DNA of 64,000 bases from Vibrio viridaestus (GCF_003856525.1 NZ_RJVQ01000002.1:62001-126000), one strand, 5' to 3'. Positions 10,608 through 19,766 are shown, counted from the first letter of the stretch. The notes: generated by a model not told the origin, from the letters alone. Numbers and translations are program-made.

Positions 10608-11438
10608 ATGTCAGACAACAACATATCAATAGATGTAGAAAACGATAACTGCGTCAAGTTACTGCAGATCACTGATACGCATCTCTTTGTTGATGATGAT
10701 GGTAGCCTCTTAGGGGTCAATACTACCGAAAGCTTCACTGCGGTTGTGGATGCCATTATTCAGGGCGTAACAGATTTCGATGCCATTCTTGCAACCGGTG
10801 ATATCTCTCAAGACCATACTCCAGAGTCATACCATAAGTTTATCCAAGGTATTTCCCCACTTAAAAAGCCTTGCTTTTGGCTTCCTGGAAACCATGATTA
10901 TCGCCCTAATATGGCGTCCGTACTGCCTGTACCCCAAGTAAAATGTATTCCTCATTTTATGTTGGGCTCTCATTGGCAGGTTGTTCTACTTGACTCTCAA
11001 GTTGAAGGTGTTCCTCATGGTTATCTTTCAGCACAGCAACTTTCTTTGCTAGAGGAAAAACTCACGGCTTATCCCGACAAACATACTCTTATATTACTTC
11101 ATCATCACCCAGTCTTGGTTGAAAGTGCGTGGCTTGATCAGCACACGTTAAAGGAAAGTGAATCCTTATGGGATGTTATTAGTCGATTTGACAATGTGAA
11201 AGCGATTGTGTGTGGGCATGTTCATCAGGATATGGACATATTAAAGCAGGGAGTTCGTGTTATTGCGACACCTTCCACCTGTGTTCAATTCAAGCCACGT
11301 AGTAACGAGTTCGCACTCGATCTTTTGTCTCCAGGTTGGCGCGAATTGAATTTATTAGAAGATGGTTCTGTAGAGACTAAGATTGGTCGTTTGGATAATG
11401 GGCGTTTCCTGCCTGACTTTTATGCTGGTGGTTATTAG
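10608..11438 (+). CDS. cpdA: 3',5'-cyclic-AMP phosphodiesterase
   Basis: 276 residues of the calcineurin-like metallophosphoesterase fold. The metal-binding blocks appear in order: DTHLF near the N terminus, GDISQD, GNHD, HHHP and GHVHQD. CpdA degrades cAMP and so sets CRP activity. The ATG at 10608 is preferred over the overlapping TTG at 10605. yqiA follows after one base, indicating tight co-translation. Confidence 0.95.
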   Translation: MSDNNISIDVENDNCVKLLQITDTHLFVDDDGSLLGVNTTESFTAVVDAIIQGVTDFDAILATGDISQDHTPESYHKFIQGISPLKKPCFWLPGNHDYRPNMASVLPVPQVKCIPHFMLGSHWQVVLLDSQVEGVPHGYLSAQQLSLLEEKLTAYPDKHTLILLHHHPVLVESAWLDQHTLKESESLWDVISRFDNVKAIVCGHVHQDMDILKQGVRVIATPSTCVQFKPRSNEFALDLLSPGWRELNLLEDGSVETKIGRLDNGRFLPDFYAGGY

Positions 11439-11439
11439 C

Positions 11440-12030
11440 ATGTCTGATGCTCGACCTTCATTATTAGTCTATTTGCATGGCTTCAATAGCTCGCCTCTTT
11501 CTCAGAAAGCCCAAATCATGGTCGAATACTGCCAAACTTATCGATCTGATATTGAATTATTAGTCCCTCAACTGCCTTGCTTTCCTCATGATGCCGCTGT
11601 AAAAATCGAGACGTTGCTAGAACCTTATTCGAACAGCCATAACATCGGAGTCATAGGAAGTTCATTAGGTGGGTATTTCTCTGTTTGGGTAAACAGTTTA
11701 TTTAAATGTCGTGCTGTAGTCGTGAATCCAGCCATAAAACCGTATGATTTGCTTCTCGATTTTTTAGGGGAGCAGGAAAATCCGTATACTAAAGAAAAAT
11801 ACGTTTTGCAGAGTAAGCATATTGGTGAGCTCAAGCAGTTGGATATTGATGTGCTAAACGACCCAGAACAGTTTTGGTTATTGCAGCAGGAAGGCGATGA
11901 AGTTCTCGATTATCAGCAGGCTGTCGAGAAATTTAGAGATTCCCGCAGTACGATAGAGCCCGGAGGCGATCATAGTTTCGTTGGTTTTGAACGATATGCC
12001 GCGGAGATTATTGAGTTTTTAAGACTCTGA
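11440..12030 (+). CDS. yqiA: YqiA-type alpha/beta-hydrolase esterase
   Basis: 196 residues with an alpha/beta-hydrolase layout: YLHGFNSSP (oxyanion loop), GSSLGGY nucleophile elbow and a C-terminal GGDHSF histidine. The E. coli YqiA hydrolyses short acyl esters; the physiological substrate is unknown. The ATG at 11440 is two bases past the cpdA stop; the longer reading from 11383 would lie inside cpdA and adds a non-family leader. The gene often precedes parE, as here. Confidence 0.93.
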   Translation: MSDARPSLLVYLHGFNSSPLSQKAQIMVEYCQTYRSDIELLVPQLPCFPHDAAVKIETLLEPYSNSHNIGVIGSSLGGYFSVWVNSLFKCRAVVVNPAIKPYDLLLDFLGEQENPYTKEKYVLQSKHIGELKQLDIDVLNDPEQFWLLQQEGDEVLDYQQAVEKFRDSRSTIEPGGDHSFVGFERYAAEIIEFLRL

Positions 12031-12159
12031 ACCTCTAGTTTGGTTCTTCAAGCCGAACGACTCTAACAGCCATGAAACTTGACAGAAGGCTGTCTCTCTA
12101 TAAGTATGTTTCCTTTATGATTTCGCGATCATTAATATAAGATTAAAAATGCGCGACTG

Positions 12160-12189
12160 TATGTCTTAACTTTCTTAAGACATATTTTT
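12160..12189 (+). terminator. terminator between yqiA and parE
   Basis: A perfect 10-bp A/T-rich stem (TATGTCTTAA at 12160-12169, loop CTTTC, complement 12175-12184) is followed by TTTTT. It would end the nudF-yqiA transcript just upstream of the parE promoter candidate. Confidence 0.7.
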
Positions 12190-12211
12190 ACGGACAATTT
12201 TGATCATTGAT

Positions 12212-12220
12212 TGATATAAG
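12212..12220 (+). promoter_or_regulatory. extended -10 promoter candidate for parE
   Basis: TGATATAAG is an extended -10 (TGn plus TATAAG, 5 of 6 to consensus) ending 11 bases before the parE ATG. No good -35 is visible. Transcription would start at about 12227, leaving a leader of roughly five bases. Confidence 0.4.
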
Positions 12221-12231
12221 TATCCCAAACT

Positions 12232-14121
12232 ATGAGTGAACAATATAACGCTGGGGCCATTGAGGTTCTAAATGGTTTAGAACCTGTGCGCCGTAGACCC
12301 GGTATGTATACTGATACGTCCAGACCGAACCATTTGGGTCAGGAGGTTATCGATAACAGTGTCGATGAGGCATTAGCTGGTCATGCTTCTAAAGTGAAGG
12401 TTATCCTACACAGCGACCAATCATTAGAGGTTATCGATGATGGCCGAGGAATGCCCGTTGATATCCACCCTGAAGAGAAAGTATCTGGCGTCGAATTGAT
12501 CCTATGTAAGTTGCATGCTGGCGGTAAGTTTTCAAATAAAAACTATCAGTTCTCTGGTGGTCTGCATGGTGTAGGTATCTCAGTCGTCAACGCTTTGTCT
12601 AAACGTGTCGAAGTGACCGTTCGCCGCGACGGTAATGTTTACGATATTGCGTTTGAGCATGGTGATAAGGTATCAGATCTAACGGTTACCGGGACCTGTG
12701 GTAAACGAAACCGAGGTACGAGCGTTCATTTTTGGCCAGAGACAAAGTATTTCGACTCAGCGAATTTCTCAGTTACGCGATTAATCAACAACCTTAGAGC
12801 CAAGGCTGTTTTATGTCCTGGGCTTGAGATCATTTTTGAAGATAAAGTGAATAATAAAGATTATCGCTGGTTCTACGAAGATGGCCTGAGAGACTACCTA
12901 ATTGAAGGTGTAAAAGGGTACGCATTATTACCAGAAGAGCCATTTACTGGCGACTTCTCTGGCGATAATAATGCAGCAACCTGGGCTGTGATATGGCAAC
13001 CTGAGGGTGGGGAACTTCTCACTGAAAGTTACGTGAACTTAATTCCGACGTCCCAAGGCGGAACGCACGTAAACGGTTTAAGACAAGGTCTGCTGGAAGC
13101 GATGCGTGAATTCTGTGAATTCCGTAATTTACTCCCTCGTGGTGTTAAGCTGACAGGGGACGATATTTTCGACCGATGCTCCTATATTCTTTCGATCAAA
13201 ATGCAGGATCCTCAGTTTGCTGGTCAGACTAAAGAACGACTTTCATCTCGTCAAACTGCTGGCTTTGTATCGGGTGTGGTCAAAGATGCGTTTAGTTTGT
13301 GGCTAAATGAACGTCCACATTTGGCTGAATCTTTGGCCGAAGTTTGTATTGCGAATGCGCATCGTCGTATGCGAGCGAGCAAGAAAGTGGTTCGAAAAAA
13401 AGTGGCTTCTGGACCAGCTTTGCCTGGGAAGTTGACTGACTGTACCGGTCAGGACACGGGACGTACCGAATTATTCCTTGTGGAAGGAGACTCCGCTGGC
13501 GGCAGTGCTAAGCAGGCCCGAGATCGTGAATTCCAAGCCATTATGCCTCTACGCGGTAAAATATTGAACACATGGGAAGTCGCTGCAGATCAAGTACTTG
13601 CCTCTCAAGAAGTTCATGATATATCCGTTGCTCTTGGTATTGATCCAGATACAGATACACTAGAAAACTTACGTTATGGCAAAGTCTGTATCCTAGCGGA
13701 TGCAGACTCCGATGGTTTGCATATCGCAACATTATTATGTGCGCTGTTTACTAAGCATTTTCGCAAGCTTGTCGAAGACGGACATGTGTATGTGGCTATG
13801 CCTCCGTTATATCGCATCGACTGTGGTAAAGAAGTGCATTACGCACTCGATGATTCAGAAAAAGCAAGTATTCTTGATCGTCTGAGTAAGAAAAAAGCCA
13901 AGATTAATGTACAGCGCTTTAAAGGTTTGGGTGAGATGAACCCACTCCAATTGCGTGAAACGACAATGGATCCGAACACACGTCGTCTGGTTCAGCTGAC
14001 AATTGATGATGCGGAAGCAACTGCAGAAATGATGGATATGCTTTTAGGTAAAAAACGTGCAGATGACAGACGTTCTTGGCTACAAAGTAATGGCGATTTA
14101 GCGGACATGGCTGAGGTTTAA
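12232..14121 (+). CDS. parE: DNA topoisomerase IV subunit B
   Basis: 629 residues, normal for ParE. The GHKL ATPase comes first (VIDNSVDEALAG, DDGRGMPVD, GGLHGVG), then the transducer, then the TOPRIM domain with LVEGDSAGGSAKQ and the metal-binding DADSDG. With ParC it decatenates daughter chromosomes and relaxes positive supercoils. parC begins three bases after the stop. No Shine-Dalgarno sequence precedes the ATG. Confidence 0.97.
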   Translation: MSEQYNAGAIEVLNGLEPVRRRPGMYTDTSRPNHLGQEVIDNSVDEALAGHASKVKVILHSDQSLEVIDDGRGMPVDIHPEEKVSGVELILCKLHAGGKFSNKNYQFSGGLHGVGISVVNALSKRVEVTVRRDGNVYDIAFEHGDKVSDLTVTGTCGKRNRGTSVHFWPETKYFDSANFSVTRLINNLRAKAVLCPGLEIIFEDKVNNKDYRWFYEDGLRDYLIEGVKGYALLPEEPFTGDFSGDNNAATWAVIWQPEGGELLTESYVNLIPTSQGGTHVNGLRQGLLEAMREFCEFRNLLPRGVKLTGDDIFDRCSYILSIKMQDPQFAGQTKERLSSRQTAGFVSGVVKDAFSLWLNERPHLAESLAEVCIANAHRRMRASKKVVRKKVASGPALPGKLTDCTGQDTGRTELFLVEGDSAGGSAKQARDREFQAIMPLRGKILNTWEVAADQVLASQEVHDISVALGIDPDTDTLENLRYGKVCILADADSDGLHIATLLCALFTKHFRKLVEDGHVYVAMPPLYRIDCGKEVHYALDDSEKASILDRLSKKKAKINVQRFKGLGEMNPLQLRETTMDPNTRRLVQLTIDDAEATAEMMDMLLGKKRADDRRSWLQSNGDLADMAEV

Positions 14122-14124
14122 GGC

Positions 14125-16407
14125 ATGACAACGGAAATAAATTTTGAGGGCGTAGAACAACTTCCTTTGCGCAAATTTACTGAAGACGCGTATCTTAATT
14201 ACTCAATGTACGTAATTATGGATCGCGCACTTCCTTATATCGGTGACGGATTAAAGCCTGTTCAGCGTCGCATCATTTTTGCGATGTCAGAACTTGGATT
14301 ATCGGCTTCAGCTAAGTATAAAAAATCGGCACGTACTGTCGGTGATGTGCTGGGTAAGTATCACCCGCATGGTGATTCAGCCTGTTACGAAGCTATGGTA
14401 TTGATGGCTCAGCCCTTCTCCTATCGCTATCCGTTGGTTGACGGACAGGGAAACTGGGGGGCTCCAGATGATCCTAAGTCATTTGCGGCAATGCGTTATA
14501 CCGAAGCTAAGTTATCCAAGTTCTCTGAAGTTCTACTGAGTGAATTAGGGCAGGGAACCGTTGAGTGGCAGCCTAACTTTGATGGCACGATGCAAGAACC
14601 GCAAATGTTGCCAGCAAGACTACCGCATATTCTGCTAAATGGTGTGACTGGTATCGCTGTGGGTATGGCAACTGACATACCACCACATAATGTTCGAGAA
14701 GTCGCGAATGCAGCCGTTCATTTAATTGATAATCCCAAGGCTACGATTCACGATGTTATGGGATTTGTTCAGGGACCAGACTATCCAACTGAAGCCGAAA
14801 TCATTTCTCCTCGTTCTGATTTAGAAAAAATTTATCGTAGTGGACGAGGCTCTGTGAAGATGCGTGCTACTTGGCACAAAGAGTCTGGCGATATTGTTAT
14901 TACAGCGCTGCCTCATCAGGTTTCTGGTGCGAAATTGCTTGAACAGATAGCTAACCAAATGAGAGCGAAGAAGCTTCCAATGGTTGAGGATCTTCGCGAT
15001 GAATCCGATCATGAAAATCCAACGCGCATTGTGATTGTTCCACGCTCCAATCGAGTCGATTGTGATGTTCTGATGAACCACCTGTTTGCTTCGACAGACT
15101 TAGAGAAAAACTACCGCGTTAACCTCAATATGATTGGTTTAGACAATCGACCTCAGGTGAAAGGTCTGGTGGAAATTCTGTCAGAGTGGATCGAATATCG
15201 TAAGACAACGGTTCGTCGTCGTTTGCAACACCGCTTAGATAAAGTCCTTGCCAGACTGCATATCTTAGAAGGTTTGTTGGTCGCTTATTTAAATATCGAT
15301 GAAGTCATCGAGATCATCCGTCACGAAGATGAGCCTAAAGCTGAATTGATGAAGCGCTTCGGACTGACTGAAATTCAGGCTGACGCTATTCTCGATACCA
15401 GATTGCGTCACTTAGCAAAACTGGAAGAAATGAAGATCCGAGGCGAGCAGGACGATTTGGAAGCTGAACGTCAGAAACTAGAGCAGCTACTTGGCTCTGA
15501 GCGTCGTCTAAATACGATGATCAAAAAGGAAATTCAGGCGGATGCTGAGAAGTATGGTGATGATCGTCGTTCTCCTTTAGTTGAGCGAGAAGAAGCTCGT
15601 GCATTAACTGAACGTGACTTGATCCCGAGTGAGCCAATTACTGTTGTTCTTTCTGAAAAGGGATGGATTCGCCATGCGAAAGGGCACGATGTTGATTGTG
15701 TTGGGCTGAACTATAAAGCTGGCGATAAATACTTGTCTTCAGCAAGTGGGCGCAGTAATCAACAAGCTGTTTTCTTTGGTAGTGATGGGCGCTGTTATTC
15801 TCTGGAGTCACACTCTCTGCCATCAGCACGAAGTCAGGGAGAGCCGATTACAGGCCGCTTGAACATGACCGAAGGCACGCAGATTAAACAAGTCATTATG
15901 GGGGAAGATGATCAGCTTTGGCTGGTAGGTTCCGATGCTGGTTATGGCTTTGTCTGTAAAGGGGCTGAATTTATATCCAAGAACCGTAGCGGTAAGGCAT
16001 TAGTGAATTTACCTGAGAATGCGGAGCTTGTTGAGCCTAAAGCAATTGAGAGTCTTGAATCTGACGAGGTTATGGCCATTACGAGCCAGGGACGTATGCT
16101 GCTGTTCCCAGTGAATGACTTACCTCAATTGAGTAAAGGGAAAGGAAATAAGATAATCAATATTCCTTCAGCGAAAGCAAAAGCCAGAGAAGAGGTTCTT
16201 ACTCATTTGATGGCAGTCCCTAATGGCGCGTCGGTAACGCTTTATGCCGGTAAGCGCAAGCTCAATCTAAAACCTTCGGACCTAGATAATTATCGTGGTG
16301 AGCGCGGTCGTCGTGGTGGCTTGTTACCAAGAGGATTACAACGTGTCACCGGAGTTGAAATCGAAACGGTGTCGGGTTTGACTGATATCAGCGATAATGA
16401 AGAGTAA
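14125..16407 (+). CDS. parC: DNA topoisomerase IV subunit A
   Basis: 760 residues with the breakage-reunion domain (about 1-490; catalytic Tyr in [10 protein letters not shown]) and a C-terminal beta-pinwheel. The quinolone-determining segment reads [10 protein letters not shown]; its Ser (residue 85) and Glu (residue 89), equivalent to E. coli S80 and E84, are wild type, so no classical quinolone-resistance change is present in ParC. It is coupled to parE by three-base spacing and followed at once by a terminator. Confidence 0.97.
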   Translation: MTTEINFEGVEQLPLRKFTEDAYLNYSMYVIMDRALPYIGDGLKPVQRRIIFAMSELGLSASAKYKKSARTVGDVLGKYHPHGDSACYEAMVLMAQPFSYRYPLVDGQGNWGAPDDPKSFAAMRYTEAKLSKFSEVLLSELGQGTVEWQPNFDGTMQEPQMLPARLPHILLNGVTGIAVGMATDIPPHNVREVANAAVHLIDNPKATIHDVMGFVQGPDYPTEAEIISPRSDLEKIYRSGRGSVKMRATWHKESGDIVITALPHQVSGAKLLEQIANQMRAKKLPMVEDLRDESDHENPTRIVIVPRSNRVDCDVLMNHLFASTDLEKNYRVNLNMIGLDNRPQVKGLVEILSEWIEYRKTTVRRRLQHRLDKVLARLHILEGLLVAYLNIDEVIEIIRHEDEPKAELMKRFGLTEIQADAILDTRLRHLAKLEEMKIRGEQDDLEAERQKLEQLLGSERRLNTMIKKEIQADAEKYGDDRRSPLVEREEARALTERDLIPSEPITVVLSEKGWIRHAKGHDVDCVGLNYKAGDKYLSSASGRSNQQAVFFGSDGRCYSLESHSLPSARSQGEPITGRLNMTEGTQIKQVIMGEDDQLWLVGSDAGYGFVCKGAEFISKNRSGKALVNLPENAELVEPKAIESLESDEVMAITSQGRMLLFPVNDLPQLSKGKGNKIINIPSAKAKAREEVLTHLMAVPNGASVTLYAGKRKLNLKPSDLDNYRGERGRRGGLLPRGLQRVTGVEIETVSGLTDISDNEE

Positions 16408-16417
16408 TCTGACATAA

Positions 16418-16439
16418 GGGGCCTATCAGGCCCTTTTTT
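16418..16439 (+). terminator. intrinsic terminator of parC
   Basis: A 7-bp GC-rich stem (GGGGCCT, loop ATC, AGGCCCT) is followed by TTTTTT. It overlaps the last codons of the convergent DoxX gene, whose stop codon is at 16426. Confidence 0.85.
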
Positions 16440-16902
16440 CTTTCCTTAAAACGCAGTAACAATGTGTTAGTCTATCTATACCTACAGTGCCGCTGCCTTT
16501 GAGAATTAAAAATAGGCACAATGAGAACCAGGTTAGGTGAGTGGCATAAGCATCAGGATAGACAAATAGCTGAATAGTGGCGGTCATGATGGCAAGAGAT
16601 AGCGCTGAAAAGCGAGTACACAAGCCGAGCACCAGTAAGACAGGAAAAATATGCTCTGCAATGGTTGCTAAGTAAGCCGCAATTTGAAAAGGAATAATAG
16701 GTAAAGCATATTCATTTTCAAATAGAAATAAAGTGGTATCACTAAGCTTTGGCATCCCTAAAAGAAACTCCCCATTAATTATATTAAGCTTAAATCCCTC
16801 AATTTTGGTTTGTCCAGATAGCCAAAAGACACTCGCTAAACTTAATCGAGCAAGCAGAAGCGCTAAAGACTCTAACTTAGACGTACTATTGCTTTGATTC
16901 AT
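16426..16902 (-). CDS. DoxX-family membrane protein, last gene of the MNIO/bufferin-like cluster
   Basis: 158 residues with four predicted membrane segments (about 15-33, 60-85, 88-110, 118-140) and the DoxX-like opening LARLSLASVFWLSGQTK. DoxX proteins often accompany DUF2282-DUF692-DUF2063 genes; a redox or membrane role is suspected but not established. The start overlaps the end of the DUF2063 gene by 17 bases, so translation is coupled. The short insert IEGFKLN...LLGMPKLSDTTLFLFENEYALP is the outward-facing loop that varies in this family. The exact reaction is not known. Confidence 0.85.
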   Translation of the reverse strand: MNQSNSTSKLESLALLLARLSLASVFWLSGQTKIEGFKLNIINGEFLLGMPKLSDTTLFLFENEYALPIIPFQIAAYLATIAEHIFPVLLVLGLCTRFSALSLAIMTATIQLFVYPDAYATHLTWFSLCLFLILKGSGTVGIDRLTHCYCVLRKEKRA

Positions 16903-17656
16903 TTTTATTACCTATTTCAATTTTTGTTATTATCGGTTTAGCGATTAAGCTTTGAAAAATAGTGACCCATTGATCTTCATTAATGTGATTTGTTGCTTGA
17001 GAAAAAGACAGCCCCTGCTTTAGTTTCTCTATCATTCGCCACTCAGGTTCGGTAATCGCGAAGTATTTTGCTGTTAGCCCGTCTTTACAGAGCAGTAAAA
17101 AAGATGACTGAGACCAGTCTATGGAAGGTTCCTGACTGCTCTCTGATATAACAAAGCGATATAGCTCATCTAGAGGGTAATGTGACTGTAGTAATTTCGT
17201 GGATGAGCAAATAAGCCAGTTTGATTGGTCTATCTCTTCCCCCATTTTTTCGAGTTGAGCGGCTATTTGATTAATACTGAGAGTGGACTCTTCCTTCTGA
17301 TGAGTTATCTGCAATAACTGATACTCTAATTCGGCGATATCAGGCAAATAGGGGAAATGACTTAATTCTGATAGAGAACTTAAGAACGATGGAAAGTGAG
17401 TGCCATATTGACTCAGTACCGGACTTTCTGGTGGATTCTGACTAATATAGTGATAGCAAACCGCATTAAAACACTCATCACCAACGATTTTCTCAATAGC
17501 AGGAAATATTTGATTGAGTGTTTCGGTCAGCGAAAAATACACATTATTGCGGTAAACCGCTAGGCGAGCTTGCTTTTCTGCATCAGTTGCTCCATTAATA
17601 GATTGGCTGATTTCATTATTTTGCTTGAGTAAGTAATTTGTTAAATGCTCCTGCAT
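16886..17656 (-). CDS. DUF2063 (HvfC/BufC-like) partner protein of the MNIO enzyme
   Basis: 256 residues. The N-terminal DUF2063 block is clear (LAVYRNNVYFSLTETLNQIFPAIEKIVG, about residues 31-58, then FPSFLSSL); the C-terminal half is the variable part. The domain was named putative DNA-binding, but family work on methanobactin- and bufferin-type clusters shows that it acts as the partner that helps the MNIO enzyme engage its precursor peptide. Nine bases separate it from the upstream MNIO gene, and it overlaps the DoxX gene downstream. A transcription-factor role is less likely given this context. Confidence 0.85.
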   Translation of the reverse strand: MQEHLTNYLLKQNNEISQSINGATDAEKQARLAVYRNNVYFSLTETLNQIFPAIEKIVGDECFNAVCYHYISQNPPESPVLSQYGTHFPSFLSSLSELSHFPYLPDIAELEYQLLQITHQKEESTLSINQIAAQLEKMGEEIDQSNWLICSSTKLLQSHYPLDELYRFVISESSQEPSIDWSQSSFLLLCKDGLTAKYFAITEPEWRMIEKLKQGLSFSQATNHINEDQWVTIFQSLIAKPIITKIEIGNKNESKQ

Positions 17657-17665
17657 ATGAACTCC

Positions 17666-18541
17666 TTACCTTCCAGAACGTATGATTTGATCGGCCAATT
17701 GTGCCTGAGCGATCAGATCCTTTAGAGGAGGAATATCGCTATCCCACTCAATCAATGTTGGAATGTGGGGATTGTTTGATTGAACATCTGAAAATAATTG
17801 CCACACTTCGTCGGCTACAGGGGCATTATGAGAGTCTATCTTAAGGGATAAATGCTCTGATTTATCCAATGTGTAACCTGCAAGGTGAATTTGTTTGACT
17901 GCAGACATAGGAAACGAATTCAAATATTCAGATGTGCTTCTACCATGGTTAAAACAGGAAACTTCAACGTTGTTGACGTCAAGAAGTAACTGGCACCCCG
18001 TTTTTTCAACGACTTTAGCTAAAAATTCAGTTTCACTAAATCGTTGGTCTTTAAACGAAATATAAGTCGAGGGGTTCTCGAGAAGTATTGTTGACTTTAA
18101 TGCGGTCTGTATCTGGTCGATGTGGGTACATACACTATCAAGTGTCTGTTGGTTGTATGGCAGTGGAAGCAAATCATTTAAAAAGTGTTGATAATGGCTT
18201 GACCATGCTAAATGTTCAGAAAAAACTATTGGCTCAACCCATTCGATTAGGTTCTTTACTTTTTGTAAGTGTTGTAGATTTAGTTCATTTTCACCGCCAA
18301 TTGATAATCCTACGCCATGGACGGTAATGGGATAAATCTCTCTCACTTTTTCTAGAAAGTGCCGTGCCGGCCCTCCCTCAGATAAGTAGTTTTCAGCATG
18401 TATTTCAAAGAAGCCAACATCCGGTTTCGTTGCCAAAACTTCTTCGTAATGACAAGGTTTTAGACTGACTCCAGATTTCTCTGGAAAAATACAGGGCACG
18501 ACATCTGTGCCCTGAAAATTTACGTGAGATTGAGACATCAT
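17666..18541 (-). CDS. DUF692 multinuclear iron-dependent oxidase (MNIO; HvfB/BufB-like)
   Basis: 291 residues with a TIM-barrel DUF692 fold. Candidate metal ligands appear in family order: HAENYL, HGVGLSIGG, SEHLAW, LENPSTY, LLDVNNVEVS, HLAGY and a closing EWDSDIP. MNIOs use two or three iron ions and O2 to rearrange cysteines of precursor peptides, for example into oxazolone/thioamide or thiooxazole groups. The gene lies 14 bases after the DUF2282 peptide gene, its presumed substrate, and 9 bases before the DUF2063 partner. An in-frame ATG at 18538 is an alternative start. Function is inferred from family and context. Confidence 0.92.
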   Translation of the reverse strand: MMSQSHVNFQGTDVVPCIFPEKSGVSLKPCHYEEVLATKPDVGFFEIHAENYLSEGGPARHFLEKVREIYPITVHGVGLSIGGENELNLQHLQKVKNLIEWVEPIVFSEHLAWSSHYQHFLNDLLPLPYNQQTLDSVCTHIDQIQTALKSTILLENPSTYISFKDQRFSETEFLAKVVEKTGCQLLLDVNNVEVSCFNHGRSTSEYLNSFPMSAVKQIHLAGYTLDKSEHLSLKIDSHNAPVADEVWQLFSDVQSNNPHIPTLIEWDSDIPPLKDLIAQAQLADQIIRSGR

Positions 18542-18555
18542 ACTATGTCACTCGA

Positions 18556-18825
18556 TTAAAAGGCTTTGAGTTGACCGTGGCCAGTAGGTGATGTTGGTGA
18601 TTCCATTTCCATACATTTACCTTTAGGAACAAGTTTCCACGCGTTACCCTGGTAGTCCATTTTCGCTGTACCAGCGCATGATGTTCCTGGTCCAGCTGCA
18701 CAATCGTTTTGTCCTGCCATGGCGACACCAAAACACTTCTCTTTGTCTGCTGCGTGAGCTGGAAGGGCTGCGGCAGATAGAGCAACAGCAGCGGATAGAG
18801 CAAGAGCGATATTAGATGATTTCAT
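18556..18825 (-). CDS. DUF2282 secreted four-cysteine peptide (bufferin-like RiPP precursor)
   Basis: 89 residues: a signal peptide (about 1-25, ending ALPAHA|ADK) and a 64-residue mature part with Cys at 31, 42, 50 and 71 ([22 protein letters not shown]). This cysteine pattern is that of DUF2282, now known in part as bufferins: periplasmic peptides whose cysteines are modified by an MNIO and which bind copper. Here the modifying pair sits directly downstream on the same strand. The ATG is preceded by AAGGAA. An ECF-type promoter candidate lies about 42 bases before the start. The modified residues and the metal are inference. Confidence 0.9.
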   Translation of the reverse strand: MKSSNIALALSAAVALSAAALPAHAADKEKCFGVAMAGQNDCAAGPGTSCAGTAKMDYQGNAWKLVPKGKCMEMESPTSPTGHGQLKAF

Positions 18826-18866
18826 TTTGTGTTCCTTACTTATGGTTTATTGTTAATTCATAAGTA

Positions 18867-18896
18867 AGACGTATGACCTATTGGAATTCTTACACT
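18867..18896 (-). promoter_or_regulatory. ECF-type promoter candidate of the DUF2282 operon
   Basis: Reading the minus strand, AGTGTAA (18896-18890), 18 bases, then CGTCT (18871-18867). The identical two blocks with identical spacing occur before the ECF sigma gene at 19767-19796. The match and position support recognition by the locally encoded sigma factor and a separate transcript for the peptide, MNIO, DUF2063 and DoxX genes. Confidence 0.7.
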
Positions 18897-18912
18897 GATA
18901 ACTAAAAAATTT

Positions 18913-19107
18913 TTATTTTTTTTCGTCTAAATTTTCTTTTTTAATATAACGCTTTGATATTTTTCGAATATCTCCCATTTGACTGCCAAATTTCCGGCAT
19001 GCAGAACACATGGCAATATGCATTTTTAAAGAGATTTTTTCTTTGGTTGATAATTCTCTATCCAGTTTTTCTGATAGTAACCGGGTTGCGTGTTTACAAT
19101 TCATCAT
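18913..19107 (-). CDS. small soluble zinc-binding anti-sigma factor
   Basis: 64 residues with the zinc anti-sigma (ZAS) pattern: Cys4, then His30-x3-Cys34-x2-Cys37 (HIAMCSAC). No transmembrane segment follows, so this is a soluble, minimal ZAS protein; the Lys-rich tail ends at residue 64. ZAS proteins hold their ECF sigma factor inactive and release it on thiol oxidation or metal exchange. The ATG at 19107 overlaps the sigma stop (ATGA) and follows AAGGAG; a second ATG at 19104 is also usable. The paired gene order makes the sigma factor upstream its likely partner. Confidence 0.85.
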   Translation of the reverse strand: MMNCKHATRLLSEKLDRELSTKEKISLKMHIAMCSACRKFGSQMGDIRKISKRYIKKENLDEKK

Positions 19108-19727
19108 GATTGTACTCCTTGTAAATACCAGTTATTTTCCAGACATTCTCTAAGCTTTAAGCGAGCTCGGTAAAGTGTGACATTGAGCTGGTTAACAGAG
19201 AGTGATTCATTTTGGCAAATTTCATCTGTCTCTAGCTCTAGGAATTCTCGCATCATAAAGTATCGACTATAACGTTCGGGCATATGATTTAAGCAGGCAT
19301 CAAATATTTTCCAAAAATCATCATTCTCAATATCATCGTCAGGATCTGACCAATGGACTGGGCGTTGCTCTTTATGCCAATGTCCACGTTGATCGAAAAG
19401 AAACTCCATCAGTTCGTCGCCTGAGAGTCCTTTTCCTTCCTCAAGATCATGGATAGAAGAATGTCGATTTTCTTTTCTCAGCAAATCGATCAGTTTGTTC
19501 TTCAGAATAGAAAAAATCCAGGTTTGCAGAGCCGCTTTGCGCTGAAACTTATCGATATGCTGATAGGCAGAAATAAGGGCTTCTTGCACAGCATCTTCAG
19601 CAAGCTGCTCATTTTTTATTTGAATAAGGGCAAACTTAAGCATTTTTTGCCGCAAAGAGTGCATGAACACTTTATCTTGGAAGAGTTCTGAGTGTTCGGG
19701 TGTTAGGGCCTGTACAGATGCATTCAT
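19104..19727 (-). CDS. ECF-family RNA polymerase sigma factor
   Basis: 207 residues. Region 2 (about 25-90) carries AEDAVQEALISAYQHIDKFQ and LQTWIFSILKNKLID; region 4 (about 135-195) carries MPERYSRYFMMREFLELETDEIC and a helix-turn-helix ending VTLYRARLKLREC. A longer than usual acidic linker lies between (about 95-135). It resembles the TIGR02943-type sigma factors that accompany DUF2282/DUF692 genes. It leads a two-gene sigma/anti-sigma operon and has before it the same promoter element as the peptide operon, which predicts autoregulation. Confidence 0.92.
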   Translation of the reverse strand: MNASVQALTPEHSELFQDKVFMHSLRQKMLKFALIQIKNEQLAEDAVQEALISAYQHIDKFQRKAALQTWIFSILKNKLIDLLRKENRHSSIHDLEEGKGLSGDELMEFLFDQRGHWHKEQRPVHWSDPDDDIENDDFWKIFDACLNHMPERYSRYFMMREFLELETDEICQNESLSVNQLNVTLYRARLKLRECLENNWYLQGVQS

Positions 19728-19766
19728 TTTGGGTGCACTTGGGTTAGTTTTTCATACTTGGAGTTT

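Noticed and set aside
14340-14400. Quinolone-resistance change in ParC
   Set aside because: The Ser85 and Glu89 equivalents of E. coli S80 and E84 are both wild type.
16886-17656. DUF2063 protein as a transcription factor
   Set aside because: The old 'putative DNA-binding' name is not supported by a helix-turn-helix motif, and its position next to the MNIO gene fits a maturation partner.
18543-18803. Alternative-frame ORF overlapping the DUF2282 peptide gene
   Set aside because: The other frame encodes a signal peptide and the DUF2282 cysteine pattern; this one has neither.
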